Shown piece after piece: positions 10,848 through 21,899 of a stretch of 64,000 nt of DNA. A program made the position numbers and the translations under genes. The notes under the pieces were generated by a model. The model ran no database searches and was not told where the DNA came from. It saw only the letters and a list, made by a program, of their open reading frames with translations. The stretch's first letter is position 1; every line of letters begins with the position of its first letter. Where the stretch lies: positions 1,736,001-1,800,000 of the forward strand of contig JASISA010000001.1 of the NCBI GenBank assembly GCA_031771865.1, written 5' to 3'. The DNA is from Nothophaeocryptopus gaeumannii. Lineage: Eukaryota > Ascomycota > Dothideomycetes > Mycosphaerellales > Mycosphaerellaceae.

Positions 10848-11519
10848 GTGCGATGTGTGAGGGAGGGTTGGTTTGGGTTTAGGATTGAGAGAGAAGTATG
10901 TATAGCTGAGCAATATGATGCCAGAGTGTTTTATGTTTCTGATGAAGCACTTGTGCTTTTCGATGCTTGACTTATTCCAGCGATGGTAAGATGATATTGA
11001 GAAGAGAGTGTCCGCCCATGCTTCTCGTCTTCGTCGTGGTGAATCATTCTAGTTGCCTTCAAAGTCTGAGATTATCTCTCAGCTTTTACATATATCTCGC
11101 ACTTTGTATACCTTCACTTGTTGCTCGCTCTTGTAGATTCCGTGATGCAATCGGTAGCCCATCCACTATCTGAGGCACAGGGCTGTGCCAAAGGCGAGAA
11201 CCCGCGGTTTCGGTCTACGCCGGTTGTATCACTTCGGTGTGCGTGGAAGATCTACGTTTGAGTCGTAGTACTCTGCTGGATGAGCATGTCCAGAAGATCT
11301 ACGTTCGAGGCGTAGCGAGACCATCCTTTTTGTCACCTTCAAGGTCTTTGGGCTTGTCTGAGTCCTGGTACAATGAGCTGTCCTCTTCCCGGCAGAAGCC
11401 GAGGTACGGCTAGAGACGCATGTGACAGCGTCCCAGATCACACCTGCCTCACCTGTATGTCTGGACGGGAAGAGCAAATTCATGTCCTGTGTTCCAAAGA
11501 ATACCAGAATATATACCTC
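10848..11519. other. 3' intergenic between convergent genes
   Basis: No gene seen. It holds the 3' flanks of the acyl-CoA dehydrogenase (plus) and SDHC (minus) and the short direct repeat at 11246-11315. Confidence 0.5.
11246..11315 (+). repeat. two 23-bp direct repeats
   Basis: gaagatctacgtt-g/cgag-cgtag type units occur at 11246-11268 and 11293-11315, 47 bp apart, differing at two positions. The role is unknown. Confidence 0.6.
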
Positions 11520-12110
11520 TTATATGAAAGCCAAAGCCAACGCACTGATTGTGCTCAACCCCACAACGAACCACCCACTCTGGTTAACCTTCTTATTCGT
11601 AATCATACTCGCAGTATCCCACACCAAATGCCTCACTCCATTATAGCAATGGAACACAAACGGCCACGCAATCGAGAACTTCGCCGCAACCTGCAGCAGA
11701 ACAGGCCAAGCTGCGAAGCTTGCCGCCAGAACAGCAGTCTCGACATGCCAGCCGAGGTAAGGCGCCACGAGGTAGAGGGCGCCGTAAAGGTAGAAGCCGC
11801 CGGAGATGATGCAGCCGGTGATACGGTTGAGAGCGGAGAGGTACCAGGTGATCTGGGGGCGGTAGATGGCGAGGTGAGGAGCGACAGGGCGGTTTAGGCG
11901 TTGGCTGGCGAGGATTTGGTCGCGGGCGTGTTGCTCGGAGACGGCTTGGCCGGTGACGGGTCTGCGAAGAAATATGTTAGATGCTGTCTCTCCAATATGG
12001 TGTTTTGTTTGAGCTGACCTCTTCTGGTAAGTGAGGCCTGTTGCGACTGCTGCCGGCGTTGCGAATCGGAGGGCATTGGGTTGCACTGCTACTGCTGTGG
12101 TGTTAGCCAT
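11520..12110 (-). CDS. SDHC: succinate dehydrogenase cytochrome b subunit (SdhC)
   Basis: Exons 12110-12019 and 11961-11520, with a 57-bp intron (GTCAGC, CTAAC branch, CGCAG). The intron is a multiple of three without a stop, so unspliced reading also looks open; the splice signals and family fit favour removal. The 177-residue product has a mitochondrial-type N-terminus, the SdhC signature RPVAPHLAIYRPQITWYL, three hydrophobic helices, and the HCYNGVRHLVWD haem/quinone-site motif. It anchors complex II in the inner mitochondrial membrane, binds haem b and forms part of the ubiquinone site. The ITW and NRITG segments, where SDHI-resistance changes are known in fungi, carry the usual residues here. 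Confidence 0.95.
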   Translation of the reverse strand: MANTTAVAVQPNALRFATPAAVATGLTYQKRSAQTKHHIGETASNIFLRRPVTGQAVSEQHARDQILASQRLNRPVAPHLAIYRPQITWYLSALNRITGCIISGGFYLYGALYLVAPYLGWHVETAVLAASFAAWPVLLQVAAKFSIAWPFVFHCYNGVRHLVWDTASMITNKKVNQSGWFVVGLSTISALALAFI

Positions 12111-13612
12111 GGAATGGATGGCGGGTATGGGGTTTCGTACACCTCCGCAGCGACTGCTGCGCGATCCTTTGGGCCAGCATTGTCATCTCTGTGTACACTG
12201 CTGCCTTTGTTTCGGTGCTCGTGCTGGTGGTATCGAGGTGAAGACGAGCAAGATGGAAGTCGTGACGCCGAACGCTGAATCAGATGCCGTTCATTGGCGG
12301 GAATAAGTGTCAAGTGTCGAAGCCAAGGAGACGGCAGCGGCTCATCCCGACCTCCGTGCCGGCAAAGACTTCTTCATTTCTGGCTTGGCTTTGGGAACTT
12401 CTCTCCTTCATGAATTTCTAAGGAATCTCCCATCTCCGTCTGGATTGAATCTGAAGGCGCGGCGAGCATCCATGCCACGGCGTTATGTCGTGGCAACGGG
12501 TGCAATACAGATTTCGAGACCAAACACGCCGTCGTTAATCGCACTTCAAGGAGCGTTGTCCATCTCCTGACGGTGTTTCATATCAGGCTCACAATCTTTC
12601 CTATCCGCCATGTCCGAGCGTATTATGCGTGTCGACATCTCACCTGTGACATACAGAACGCCAGATCGGTGGAATTGGCGACTTCTGCGTACTGGTATTG
12701 TCGTGGACGCGATCCCGAGCGCCAATACTTCCTGGCCTACGTCCACTCACAGCGTTTCCAGCGGCCATCTTATGGGGAGCTCTGCTGAATCTGGAAGCAT
12801 TGAACCGGATCAAGGAAAATCGATGCAGTCTTCTGTTCAGACATGCTGGCCCGCCAGATCACGAATGTATCTTGCAACAGACTTCATTTCGCGCCGCATT
12901 TCGGCAGTCGACAACAAATTTGAAGGTAGGACCCAGAGTGCTGTCATCGAATGACAGGCTGCGATGTCCTGGTAAGATAAGTCTCGTCTGACAGAAGCCA
13001 CGTTCATTTGCCTCACTGACACAACAGATGCATCCCACCGCCCCGGATTGAGTTGTTTCAGCCTACGGTATGACTGCCCTTGGCCTTCCGACAGTAAGGC
13101 TGATACTACTACCAACTTTTGACATATGCTTGTACTCGAGCGATCTGTCGAATCTGTTCTGACCGCAACTGTGCTGCGCGCTGACAATGCGCCAGGGAAT
13201 AGATCAATGTTTAGTACCTGAGCCTATGTTTCATCCGGTAGGTGAAAGAGCATTTGAGGGTCGAAGCCGAATCCAGGATACATACTCTATCTTCCTCGAC
13301 ATTATCTGTCCAGGGCAGGCCACCCTGGCAAGTCACAGGTCCTTCCGCCAAACTTCCACCTCGCAGCAGCCGCCGGGTTCCAATTTTGCACCTCACCAGC
13401 AGCCACGAAACCTGCTTTTCCTGAAGCGTTCAATGCCAATGGTACCCGGCACTGAGTGAGGATCACACGAGCTGCTCGATGCGCTGTTCGCATGCTCGGC
13501 GTATTCGTGTGAGAGGGCCTACCATGTTCAAGAACTTGGCCTTAAGTCGGCCCCCATCGCCGTCTGCGCGTCTACCTACTACGAACTCCACGGCACTTCT
13601 CAAGATGCTCAG
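12111..13612. other. intergenic, no gene supported
   Basis: About 1.5 kb between SDHC and the transcription-factor-domain gene. Frames are short and lack signatures. No Zn2Cys6 pattern (C-x2-C-x6-C) that could be a first exon of the downstream gene was found. Confidence 0.4.
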
Positions 13613-15583
13613 ATGAAGGTCTCTATCCTGCCGTTTAATTCGAGAGAGCAGATGGAATCTTATCTGGAGCTCCAGCGGCGCAAGATACTCTCTGGAAGGA
13701 ACGCACCTAACGGCGCACAAACAGTGGTCGCTGTCCGCGAGCCAAGTCGATATCCTCGAGAAGACTTTAGTGAGGATGCCGCCAAAGCGCAGTCGTTAGA
13801 GGATGAGCTCAGAAAGCTCGCGGAGAGGCTTCTGGCTCTAGAGCAGAGAGAAGAGCAAGCCACATCGAATGGCATAGACGATGGGGGATCCAGGTCACAC
13901 CACCGCAGACGATCATCGAGGCCCTCGAGCGCAGCGAGCTTCCATGTCGAGCCGACGATAGCAGAACTAGAAGAGACATCGGTACCGAAACCTCAGGCAT
14001 TCGCGTTTCCTTTCCACAACGATGCGCAGACAAGTACTGCAGAACAGCAGCAGCACTTGGCTCCAAAGCGGTTATGGGCAATGTGGCAGCAGTACAAGTC
14101 CAACATAGATCCATTACTGAAGCTTGTTCACGCGCCGGCGGTGCAGCATCTGTTCCTATCCACGGAAGAGGAAGTGAAGACGGCAGCACAAGACGCAGAA
14201 GCGTTAAAATTTGCAATATGCTTTGCGGCCGCCGCGAGTCTGGAGCAGCCAGGCTCGGAAGCTTCGGGCTGTCTGGCATCCAACGTCTTGCTCGGAACAT
14301 ACGCTTCTCGCCTTGAGACTTCGCTTTCAAAAGCCCGATTCTTGTCTGAGCCGAGCGTGACCTGCCTCCAGGCCCTCGCACTGTACCTCATCTGTGGGCA
14401 ACGCTATCTGGATCGGACATACATTTGGTCACTCACCGCAGTTGCCGTCAGACTTGCCCAAAAGCTCAAGATCAACCGCGACCCGGAGTCACAAGGCCTG
14501 ACGTTCCTCGACTGCGAATATCGAAGACGTCTGTGGTGGCACATCTGCACACTTGACGCCCGCACTGCCGAGTTGAACGGCGGCGATCCAATCGTGTACG
14601 AGCGGCAATGCACAGCGAGGTTTCCGATTGGCATACAGGACAACGAGTTCGATCTGATCCAGGACATCGATGCCAAGCGTAACAGTGCAACTCACTCGCC
14701 TGATGTGTTCTATTGTCTTCTGCGATTCGAGATCACGTATTACATGCGGACAGTGCTCTATTCGGACGACTTCATGGAAGATAATGGCTGGCCTGTCCTA
14801 CCTACAGACGGCAAATTGTCGATCATCGAGAGCTTGGAGAAGATCCTGGAAGAGAAGTACTACAGTCGTTGCGAATGCATATCGTCACCAATCTGCAAGC
14901 TTGCGATTGCTTCTAGCAAGACAACTGTGGCCCGTTTAAAGCTCTACGCCATTCTTCAGAAACGCGAGCTCGCAGAGCTCACCAAAGCGGAGATGAACGA
15001 GGTCTTACTTGCCTCAGCCGTCATTCTTGAGAGCCTTCATACCCTAAGAGAAGATCCAGCACTCACACGATGGGCGTGGCTACGTACCCAATTTGCTGAA
15101 TGGGATGCCGCGACTCTGTGCTTAGCAACGCTTCTTCTTGGACGCTGGAAGTCGAAATCTGTCTCTCGCGCCTGGACTGCCGTTGGTACTTTCTTTGTTG
15201 CCTGGAAAGAAAGCTCGTACAATCCCGAGCTGTACAAGAAGTGGATGAAGATGGAAGCCCTCCGAATGAGAGTCGAAAAGTTAGGCCGACACATTCCAAG
15301 TGAGCCGACATCGTCAGATAACGCAAGTCAGAGCAGCGCTATGCCTAACGGTGGGCACAGCTCATCGCCATCATTTGCTTCGTCCACTCAGAGGCCTGAC
15401 ATCCAGCGCGTGCTGTCTAGCCCAGGTGCTGCTGTTTCTGCAAGTGAGGTCGGCAGCGTGCACTCGAGCAAGAGCTCTGGCAGTGTGAGGAGTGTCTTAT
15501 CCAGTGAGAACTGGCCTTTGCCTCGAGAGCTTTTCCAAGAGAGTGTTGAATTCGATTTGAAGGCTTTTGCGCTCCTTGTTTAA
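13613..15583 (+). CDS. fungal-specific transcription factor domain protein
   Basis: Single open frame of 656 residues. After a short N-terminus there is a probable coiled coil (about residues 60-85, leucine/glutamate heptads). The fungal transcription-factor middle homology region spans about residues 190-450, with the hallmark YRRRLWWHICTLDA at about 303-316. The C-terminal 100 residues are Ser-rich and probably disordered. No Zn2Cys6 cluster is present in the frame, and none was found upstream, so either a first exon was missed or this is a zinc-cluster-less paralogue. ATG 13613 directly follows CTCAG, which could be a splice acceptor rather than a true start. A nuclear regulator is expected; targets are unknown. 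Confidence 0.85.
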   Translation: MKVSILPFNSREQMESYLELQRRKILSGRNAPNGAQTVVAVREPSRYPREDFSEDAAKAQSLEDELRKLAERLLALEQREEQATSNGIDDGGSRSHHRRRSSRPSSAASFHVEPTIAELEETSVPKPQAFAFPFHNDAQTSTAEQQQHLAPKRLWAMWQQYKSNIDPLLKLVHAPAVQHLFLSTEEEVKTAAQDAEALKFAICFAAAASLEQPGSEASGCLASNVLLGTYASRLETSLSKARFLSEPSVTCLQALALYLICGQRYLDRTYIWSLTAVAVRLAQKLKINRDPESQGLTFLDCEYRRRLWWHICTLDARTAELNGGDPIVYERQCTARFPIGIQDNEFDLIQDIDAKRNSATHSPDVFYCLLRFEITYYMRTVLYSDDFMEDNGWPVLPTDGKLSIIESLEKILEEKYYSRCECISSPICKLAIASSKTTVARLKLYAILQKRELAELTKAEMNEVLLASAVILESLHTLREDPALTRWAWLRTQFAEWDAATLCLATLLLGRWKSKSVSRAWTAVGTFFVAWKESSYNPELYKKWMKMEALRMRVEKLGRHIPSEPTSSDNASQSSAMPNGGHSSSPSFASSTQRPDIQRVLSSPGAAVSASEVGSVHSSKSSGSVRSVLSSENWPLPRELFQESVEFDLKAFALLV

Positions 15584-15844
15584 TCATCACTTGTACCATT
15601 GAGGCGCCGGCGAATACCCCAGTTGGTTCCATTTCTATTCTCAGGGAGTGCGCACGTTCTGCGGCTGTACAGTCACTTTCACTTTCAGTTCTGTACACTA
15701 CACTACATGCGCGTATCACTAGCGCCTAATGCTTACTGTCTGTTCTATATCTCAACTTCATCCTTCTCGTCAACAACAACGACACTCTTAACCTCCATCT
15801 CCAACCCAACTAATCCAATTAACTCAGCACAGAATCACGACGTC
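15584..15844 (+). promoter_or_regulatory. promoter and 5' leader of MYND gene 1
   Basis: Pyrimidine-rich and CAAC-rich sequence directly upstream of ATG 15845 (context cgtcATGtcc), typical of fungal 5' leaders. No specific factor site was recognised. Confidence 0.4.
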
Positions 15845-17112
15845 ATGTCCACCCTACCCTCCCCCAAGACCAACAAGCGCCCTTGCGCAGTCCGAAACTG
15901 CAGCAAGGTCGGCACCGCCTCTTACATCAGATGCTATGAAGGTGTCGACAGCAGCGGCATCGTCAACCCAACCAGCTACTGCACTGATCGCTGCGCAGTT
16001 AAAGACCACCCTTCACACCTGACGGTCTGCAGTGACAATAACGTTCGAAAGAAAATCTACCGCGCTGGAGAAGTGCTCCAGGGTGTTTTCTACGTGTGGG
16101 CTGAGGCGACTTTTGACAAGAAGATAAGCGGGTTCGCGAAGGTTGGGGTTCAGAAGGCGAGGATCATTGAGAGGGTGGACGAGGGAGATGACGAAGGCAA
16201 AAAGGCGTCACTCTATGACTTTCCGCACGGTCTCGTCTCTGATCCAAAGGACAAGAACACCATCCTCTCTTACACGGCGGACGGAGACGCAGCCGTCTAC
16301 CTCTTCTCCTTGACCAAGAAGCTCCTTGCTGGTAACCCTTCCCTCTCCCTCCCCCCCCCAAGTAGCTCACTGACTCTTCTTTTCCAGGTCTCACTACTTC
16401 TCTCCAGGACATCGAATTCGACTTCGATCCCTTCAAACTCACCGTCATCCATCATGTCTCCGGCCACGACAAACCAGAAGACCTAGATACACTGCATTTC
16501 CCCTTCAAGCTCACTACGATCAGTGGAGAGACCTACATGCTCGATGTCGATGGCGCACACTTTGGCCAATCCAAACCTGTCATTCCCTACCAAGATTACA
16601 GTAATACCTACATCCCCTCCGGCATGATCTTCTCCCAGGATGGCGGTAGCGCCAATGCCTACTGGAACAGCCTCATCACCGACAAAGCCAAGCTCGACGA
16701 AGTCTCGGCATCGGTTCAACTGAAATGGAAGGCTATGGAACGACTCAATGATATTGTCAGCGGGTTGGAGGCTGCAAATAAGACGACCATGGGCGAGATG
16801 CTGGATCTGTCTCAGAGAGATTTTGAGATTAGGACCAGAGACTTTCTGGATATCTTGAAGCAAGCTTTGGGGGGCTGGGCTATGCAGAGTAAGATGGACG
16901 GGTTGAAAGTGGCAGAGGGAAAGGACGGAGGTGCCGAGAAGGCTTCCGTGGACAAGGGTAGGGGAAGGCAACTGGCAAGCTGGCAAGCTGGCAAGCTGGG
17001 AGATATCTACAATGATGTGAGCAGCGATGACGGGAGTCGTGGTGATTTAGATGCGAGTACCGACCTCGACGAGGTGCTTCATGGGACTTACACGAAGTGG
17101 GGATGGCTTTGA
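15845..17112 (+). CDS. MYND-type zinc-finger family protein, copy 1
   Basis: Exons 15845-16331 and 16388-17112 (56-bp intron, GTAACC...TTCCAG, phase 1 inside a Gly codon) give 403 residues. The N-terminal finger is MYND-like: C-x4-C, RC, YC-x3-C, H-x3-C; one Cys of the second pair is missing compared with its neighbours (IRCYEG against ICFDCSEG). Next come the family block KIYRAGEVLQGVFY and the LVSDPKD block before the intron. After the intron comes the second conserved domain with YMLDVDGAHFGQ and VIPYQDY. The C-terminal tail is acidic with a small repeat (LASWQAGKL, encoded by three copies of a 9-bp unit). MYND fingers bind proline-rich partners in other systems. The role here is unknown. 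Confidence 0.8.
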
Positions 17113-17435
17113 GTGCGAGGTCTTTTTCGGGTTTCTGGAGCCACATCAGGACTATTTGAGCGCACATCTGCCACGAGATCTTGAACGGCGTCGGTAAATA
17201 GCATGACTCGATTATCTGGGCGATTTGACTTGACTGGGATTCATTGGAGAGAAGTTTCAGGGACTTTCTTCACTTAGCCACATTCACATGTATGGTCCGA
17301 AGAACTTCATTTGATTCTGGAACCGGTCAAAAGAGGCTTCGCCACACTCTTCGACTCCGTTTGCACTTTTGAAACACTGCAAGCACCGACATCACACACC
17401 TGTCACCTCACAACTGCGCGCTTGAAAACGAAAAT
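17113..17435. other. spacer between MYND copies 1 and 2
   Basis: No gene seen. It probably includes the terminator of copy 1 and the promoter of copy 2. Confidence 0.4.
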
Positions 17436-18658
17436 ATGGCGAGACCCGCCGTCCGGTGACGTGCGCCAGATGCATCAACGTCATCCCTCTACCAGCTCTA
17501 ATTTGCTTCGACTGCAGCGAGGGCCTCGATCGTGACGGCGAGCCCTCGTCGACTGCATGTTGCGCCACCTCTTGCCGTGCCCAAGACGGGGCACATGCAC
17601 ACGACTGCCAGAACGCCAACGCACGGAAATGCCTTCAACGAGCTGGACTGGTGCTTAAGGCATGCTTCTTCACTTGGCGTGAAGCGCTCTTCGACAACAA
17701 TATCACGAAGATTCAGACTACGAAATGTACTAGGCCTGAGATCATGACTACAGATTCTCGAGTTACACCAGAGCTCATTCATGTCTTCGAAGATGCGTAC
17801 CCCGAAGACTTCGCTTCTCAGCCGCCGATCTTCCCATTTCCAAACCACATGGTTCCCGATATGGAGGACAAGCACGCTGTGCTCGCTTACAGCGCATGCA
17901 ACGAAGCACAGAGCTCGATGTATGGCCTAAGCCAGAGACTTCTCGGAGGCTGGTTTGTCTTCGAGTTCTTGATACCAGCAGCACTGACGAACACCTAGGC
18001 CTTGCTACTCGCATCAATGAGTTGACGTTGAGAATGGATGTTGAGCAACGCAGAATTGTCTGGATAGATTGCACTGGGGTACAGATGGGCACATTCGCCC
18101 ACGAGCTCCTCGACGTCACGCTTTCGGACGGAAACCGCTATGCACTCGACATCGCCGGCGCACAGTTTGACTCGACGCGAGCCGTTACTCCATTGACTGA
18201 GTACATGCAACTCTTCAGCGTTGGGGTGAAAGATACAAAGCCACATGGCTACGAGTACGAGCGTGTCCGCAAGATCGCTCGCGGCGAACTGGACCACCTC
18301 TTTCGGACCAGACCATGATTTACGAATTCATCACATCGACATCATGGCGTACGATCGTTTCAACGCAGCCATTGACGCTTGGGAGGCCAGCAGCGGTATG
18401 ACTGTCAGCGAGCTACTGAGGCTTGATTCAAGGGCGTTCATGACTGGTACGATGTCTCTGCTGGACGAAACGGTCAAGGCTTTCACTATTTTCCTAAGCG
18501 AGTTGTACAGCGGCAAGCTGTCATGGCCAAAACACGCTCGCATGGTAGAAAATCAAGAGGAGACAGATGATGATTGGGAGGATGACATGGGAGGATACGC
18601 CGACGAGGAAAGCTTCAATCGTTTGCTTCAACAGTACGGCTTGCCCAAGGATGAGTAG
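17436..18658 (+). pseudogene. MYND-finger family, copy 2, frameshifted
   Basis: The ATG at 17436 runs into TGA after seven codons. The finger (TCARC...LICFDCSEG...CCATSC) is in the next frame from 17456, so a one-base indel near 17440-17455 is inferred. The intron at the family site has a GC donor (g|GCTGGT) and CCTAG acceptor ending just before GCCTTGC; this may be a GC-AG intron or a mutated donor. The second domain is clear (YALDIAGAQFDS, AVTPLTEY). Near 18290-18310 the frame shifts again, from ARGELDHLF to DLRIHHIDIMAYDRF, and the tail reads to TGDE-like acidic sequence ending at 18658. Two frame breaks make it a likely pseudogene, with sequencing error as the alternative. Confidence 0.75.
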
Positions 18659-19671
18659 GTTGAAGGCGACAGCAGTGAGACAATCGAGGGATAGAGTCAT
18701 CAGTGAGACTCTTTCAGAGTCAGACGCAAGCAATGCTTCGATAGTGAGACACGAGATACAGTATGTTCTCTATCTGATCAAGTGGACGGTTGACGTCCTG
18801 AGGCATCAGGAGAGGCTGACTCAGCGCTTGGCACGATGTCTCCTTTGACTTCTGAACGCGAGTCCTTTCAGAGACATGAGCGGAAAATAGGTCCTTACCA
18901 ATGAGGTGCGAAAACCGATGGAAAATAAAGGACATGATGAACAGCATCATGCTCGAAGATTTCGCCATTGTCCCATAGAAGGGCTACGGTCAGCGAGTCG
19001 ACCAACTTCAAGTCAATGCTTGCGAGTGTCTCAATGCAATCATCAAGACCTGAGAAAATTGCAGATCCCGTGGTCGTCCTGGAGCTGCTGAGATGCCAAA
19101 AGAAGACTCTCGTGCAAGGGAGGAGATCCTTCGTTCCGAAGGGGCATGTTCAAGCCATGCTCATGTTCGCTTGCGGCTCTGGAAAGGGCAGCATCAAGAC
19201 AGGATGCATCGACACGTGCCACCATGACCCATGGGGAGGCTCGTGGCGCTCAACAGCGCGGAACGTGCGCTTCTTGAGATGACTGGCAGGAACATGAGCG
19301 ACGCGATGCGTGGGATTTCTACACATGGAAGGCCAGGACAGCCATTGTCCTCAGCTGCATATTGGCCTTTTCTGGCGCGGCGAATCGCAAAGTCATTGGT
19401 ATGATATAGCCAAGCGCTGGTTCGCGAACGACTTGAAAAGCACACTGGGCGTTCCTGGGCTTCACTTACGAGTGCGCATCAATATGCACCGAGCAGTAGC
19501 GCTGCGCGAGCACGAGATTAGACCTTTGGTCACATGGCGGCTGCGCGCATGGACAGGCTGATACCGCAAAGTATTAGAAAGTGCTGATTCGCTTCGAGAC
19601 TCGATGGCGAGTTCTGTCTCTACTTCCCATCTCTGACCGGCACCGGGGCTTCGCGCTCTTTACAGAATGCG
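18659..19671. other. intergenic, nothing recognised
   Basis: About 1 kb with only short unsupported frames on both strands. It may hold decayed sequence, but no family is identifiable. Confidence 0.35.
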
Positions 19672-21654
19672 ATGGAGTCCACACACGGCGACAGCAGACC
19701 TCGCTCGAGGATGAATGATGACGGCAGCTCTGACAGCGACTCTGATAATGCAAGGCACATATCGGATATTACCATGAACGAGCTCATCTCCAAAGCATAT
19801 CAGACCGTGGAGCATTCTGAAAGTCCACCAGACGCCATTGGCAGTGGGACTTCGAATCTCCAAGCTGCGCTTTGGTCTTTGGAAGTAGCATCAATCGTCC
19901 TAAGCTCAGCTAAGCTTAGCTTGTCTCGCTGGACTGTTGATCGTGTCAGGCAGGCGAGACGGGAAGCAGGTACCAGACTAGACCGGCGTGACTCTCAATG
20001 GTCTGATCTCAGCAATAGGAGGCATCGCATACGCCGCTCTCACTCAGACCCTCTCATCCGTCATAGGCCAATTGAAATGGCTTTGGATGACCAATGAATC
20101 AAAGCCACGCCCGGTCATGGATTACCAGATCTACGATGATGCCAGTCGCGGCGCTTGGGGCTGCGCGACTATGCTATGTCGTCCCAGACTATGGTCGGTC
20201 ACTCTTCACCCAGACGCGGGCTTGCAGCTGATCTTGTCAGGCATGGATCGTCGCTGGGAGCTATGCGCGTGATTCTCGCCATCGCTATGCCTCCCTTATT
20301 GCAGCAAAGACCCGCTTACCCGATCCGGGAAACAACTGATCGTCTTTCAGCTGCCATATCGCGCAGCACGTCCTTCAATAGGACGAGCGGGCTATCGGAC
20401 CTTGATAGTCAAGAGTCAGTTCTGCGGCCCCTACCTTTCATTGTTCAACATTCTGACTGACATCAAGTGATGCTGTCTCTCTCCCAATAAAAGCTGCCTT
20501 CTACAGTGGTCTATTGGGTCACAAAAACGCTTCATCGACACTACAGCCATTCTATCGCTCGGGGAACTGGAACTAACCACCTTACACTTCACTTGGGGTA
20601 TGTACCGAGTGCTCAATGGTCACGGATAGTTCGACTTCCCCGAAGCACGCTCATATCCAGGCACCAAATGGCGCCACTGGTCGCTTGTCTGGAAACAACT
20701 CTTCATCACTGACTGTCGCTACAAAGTACTCATCATCCGTATTTCCCCATCTAGCCAACTACAGCATCTCCGAACTAACGACAATACTCAGTGGGCTTCG
20801 CTGTATTCCGGGAAATGATGAAAGCGATCTAAGTACCTGTCGTCGTGAATACTCTATACATGAATGCATGCTTTCCTTCTGCGTGCGGACGTATGAGGCA
20901 AGTGTGGGCAACGGTGTGCTGAACGAAAAGACTCTGGCAACGTTCCCAAATCGGACAACGCCCGAAGAGGGCATCGAACAAGGATTCGCAAACGCACAGA
21001 ATGCTTCGATCCCCACTGCACTGCCCACGACCACTGCAACTGCGTATCCAGCAGAACCTACCAACGGCTTAGGCGCCGACGCCTACAATATCTATGCCAA
21101 TGTCACCATATCGCCCACTTCAGACGGCGAGATCTTTACCGTGTATGCCAGGAACATCTACACCCTTCGACAGTGGTCTGCCGCGCTTTTTCAGTCCAAG
21201 GTTGAGGCAGACGTCTTGCGGCATCCGCAGTACAGTGTCGCGACGAAGCCTCTGTACGCGTTTGACCAACACGATGCGGACGATGAACAATGAAAGCGCT
21301 TTGGGTGATACGTCTATCCTGAAGACCTACGTGCAGATACGTTAGTACTGGGCCTCACTTCCTCTGGCGGTGGTGGTTCTGTCTTTGGTCTACTTGCTCG
21401 TGGTCGCGATCATCAACGCTCGAATGAAGAGGCCGGTCTGGAAGAATATTGTCCTGCCTGCTTTTGCTCTGCCCTTTGATAAGTCCATCAGAAATACAAT
21501 AGCATTGGAAGGGCCACTGCTGTCCAAGATGGAGACAGAAGCTCGGAAGAACAAGAATGCCTTCATTTGGACTGGAGCGAGAGCCTCGGCGCCTGTGGAT
21601 GATTCTCGATATGAGGCTGTTCCGCTAAAGACTGGTATGGCCAAAGATTTCTAG
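19672..21654 (+). pseudogene. DUF3176 membrane protein pseudogene
   Basis: Family landmarks appear in order but in several frames: LNGLISAIGGIAYAALTQTL and QLKWLWM with DDASRGAWG (about 19990-20165); LGAMRVILAIAMPPLLQQ (about 20245-20300); AAFYSGLLG and SLGVCTEC (about 20485-20620); HECMLSFCVRTYEASVGNG (about 20850-20920); and the last membrane helix LPLAVVVLSLVYLLVVA (about 21360-21410). A TAA at 20574 falls where the family has a GNCTW-type motif. A TAG at 21343 falls where a Trp is usual. At least three more frame changes occur; some may be introns. DUF3176 proteins are fungal multi-pass membrane proteins of unknown function. This copy cannot encode one. Confidence 0.8.
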
Positions 21655-21899
21655 ACAAGGACCCAGAATGGGGCCACATTGACTCTCTGTTTGCTTTCCA
21701 AGTCTGTTGTTGGAGCGACGGCGCGGACTTTTGGTCACGTGCATTCACATGCTGCAGCAGACAAGCGTCCGCTTTGGCCCGCAGAAGGCCAAAGCTTCAC
21801 CTGCTGTCGTCACTTTCCAAACAGCGCAATGGCTTTCTTCAGTTACGAAGTTTGCTCCAGCTGCACTCGCAAACTTCAACACCACTGCATCACTGCATC

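Noticed and set aside
10398..10913. 171-codon minus-strand frame
   Set aside because: Shadow of the acyl-CoA dehydrogenase exon; low-complexity composition and no domain.
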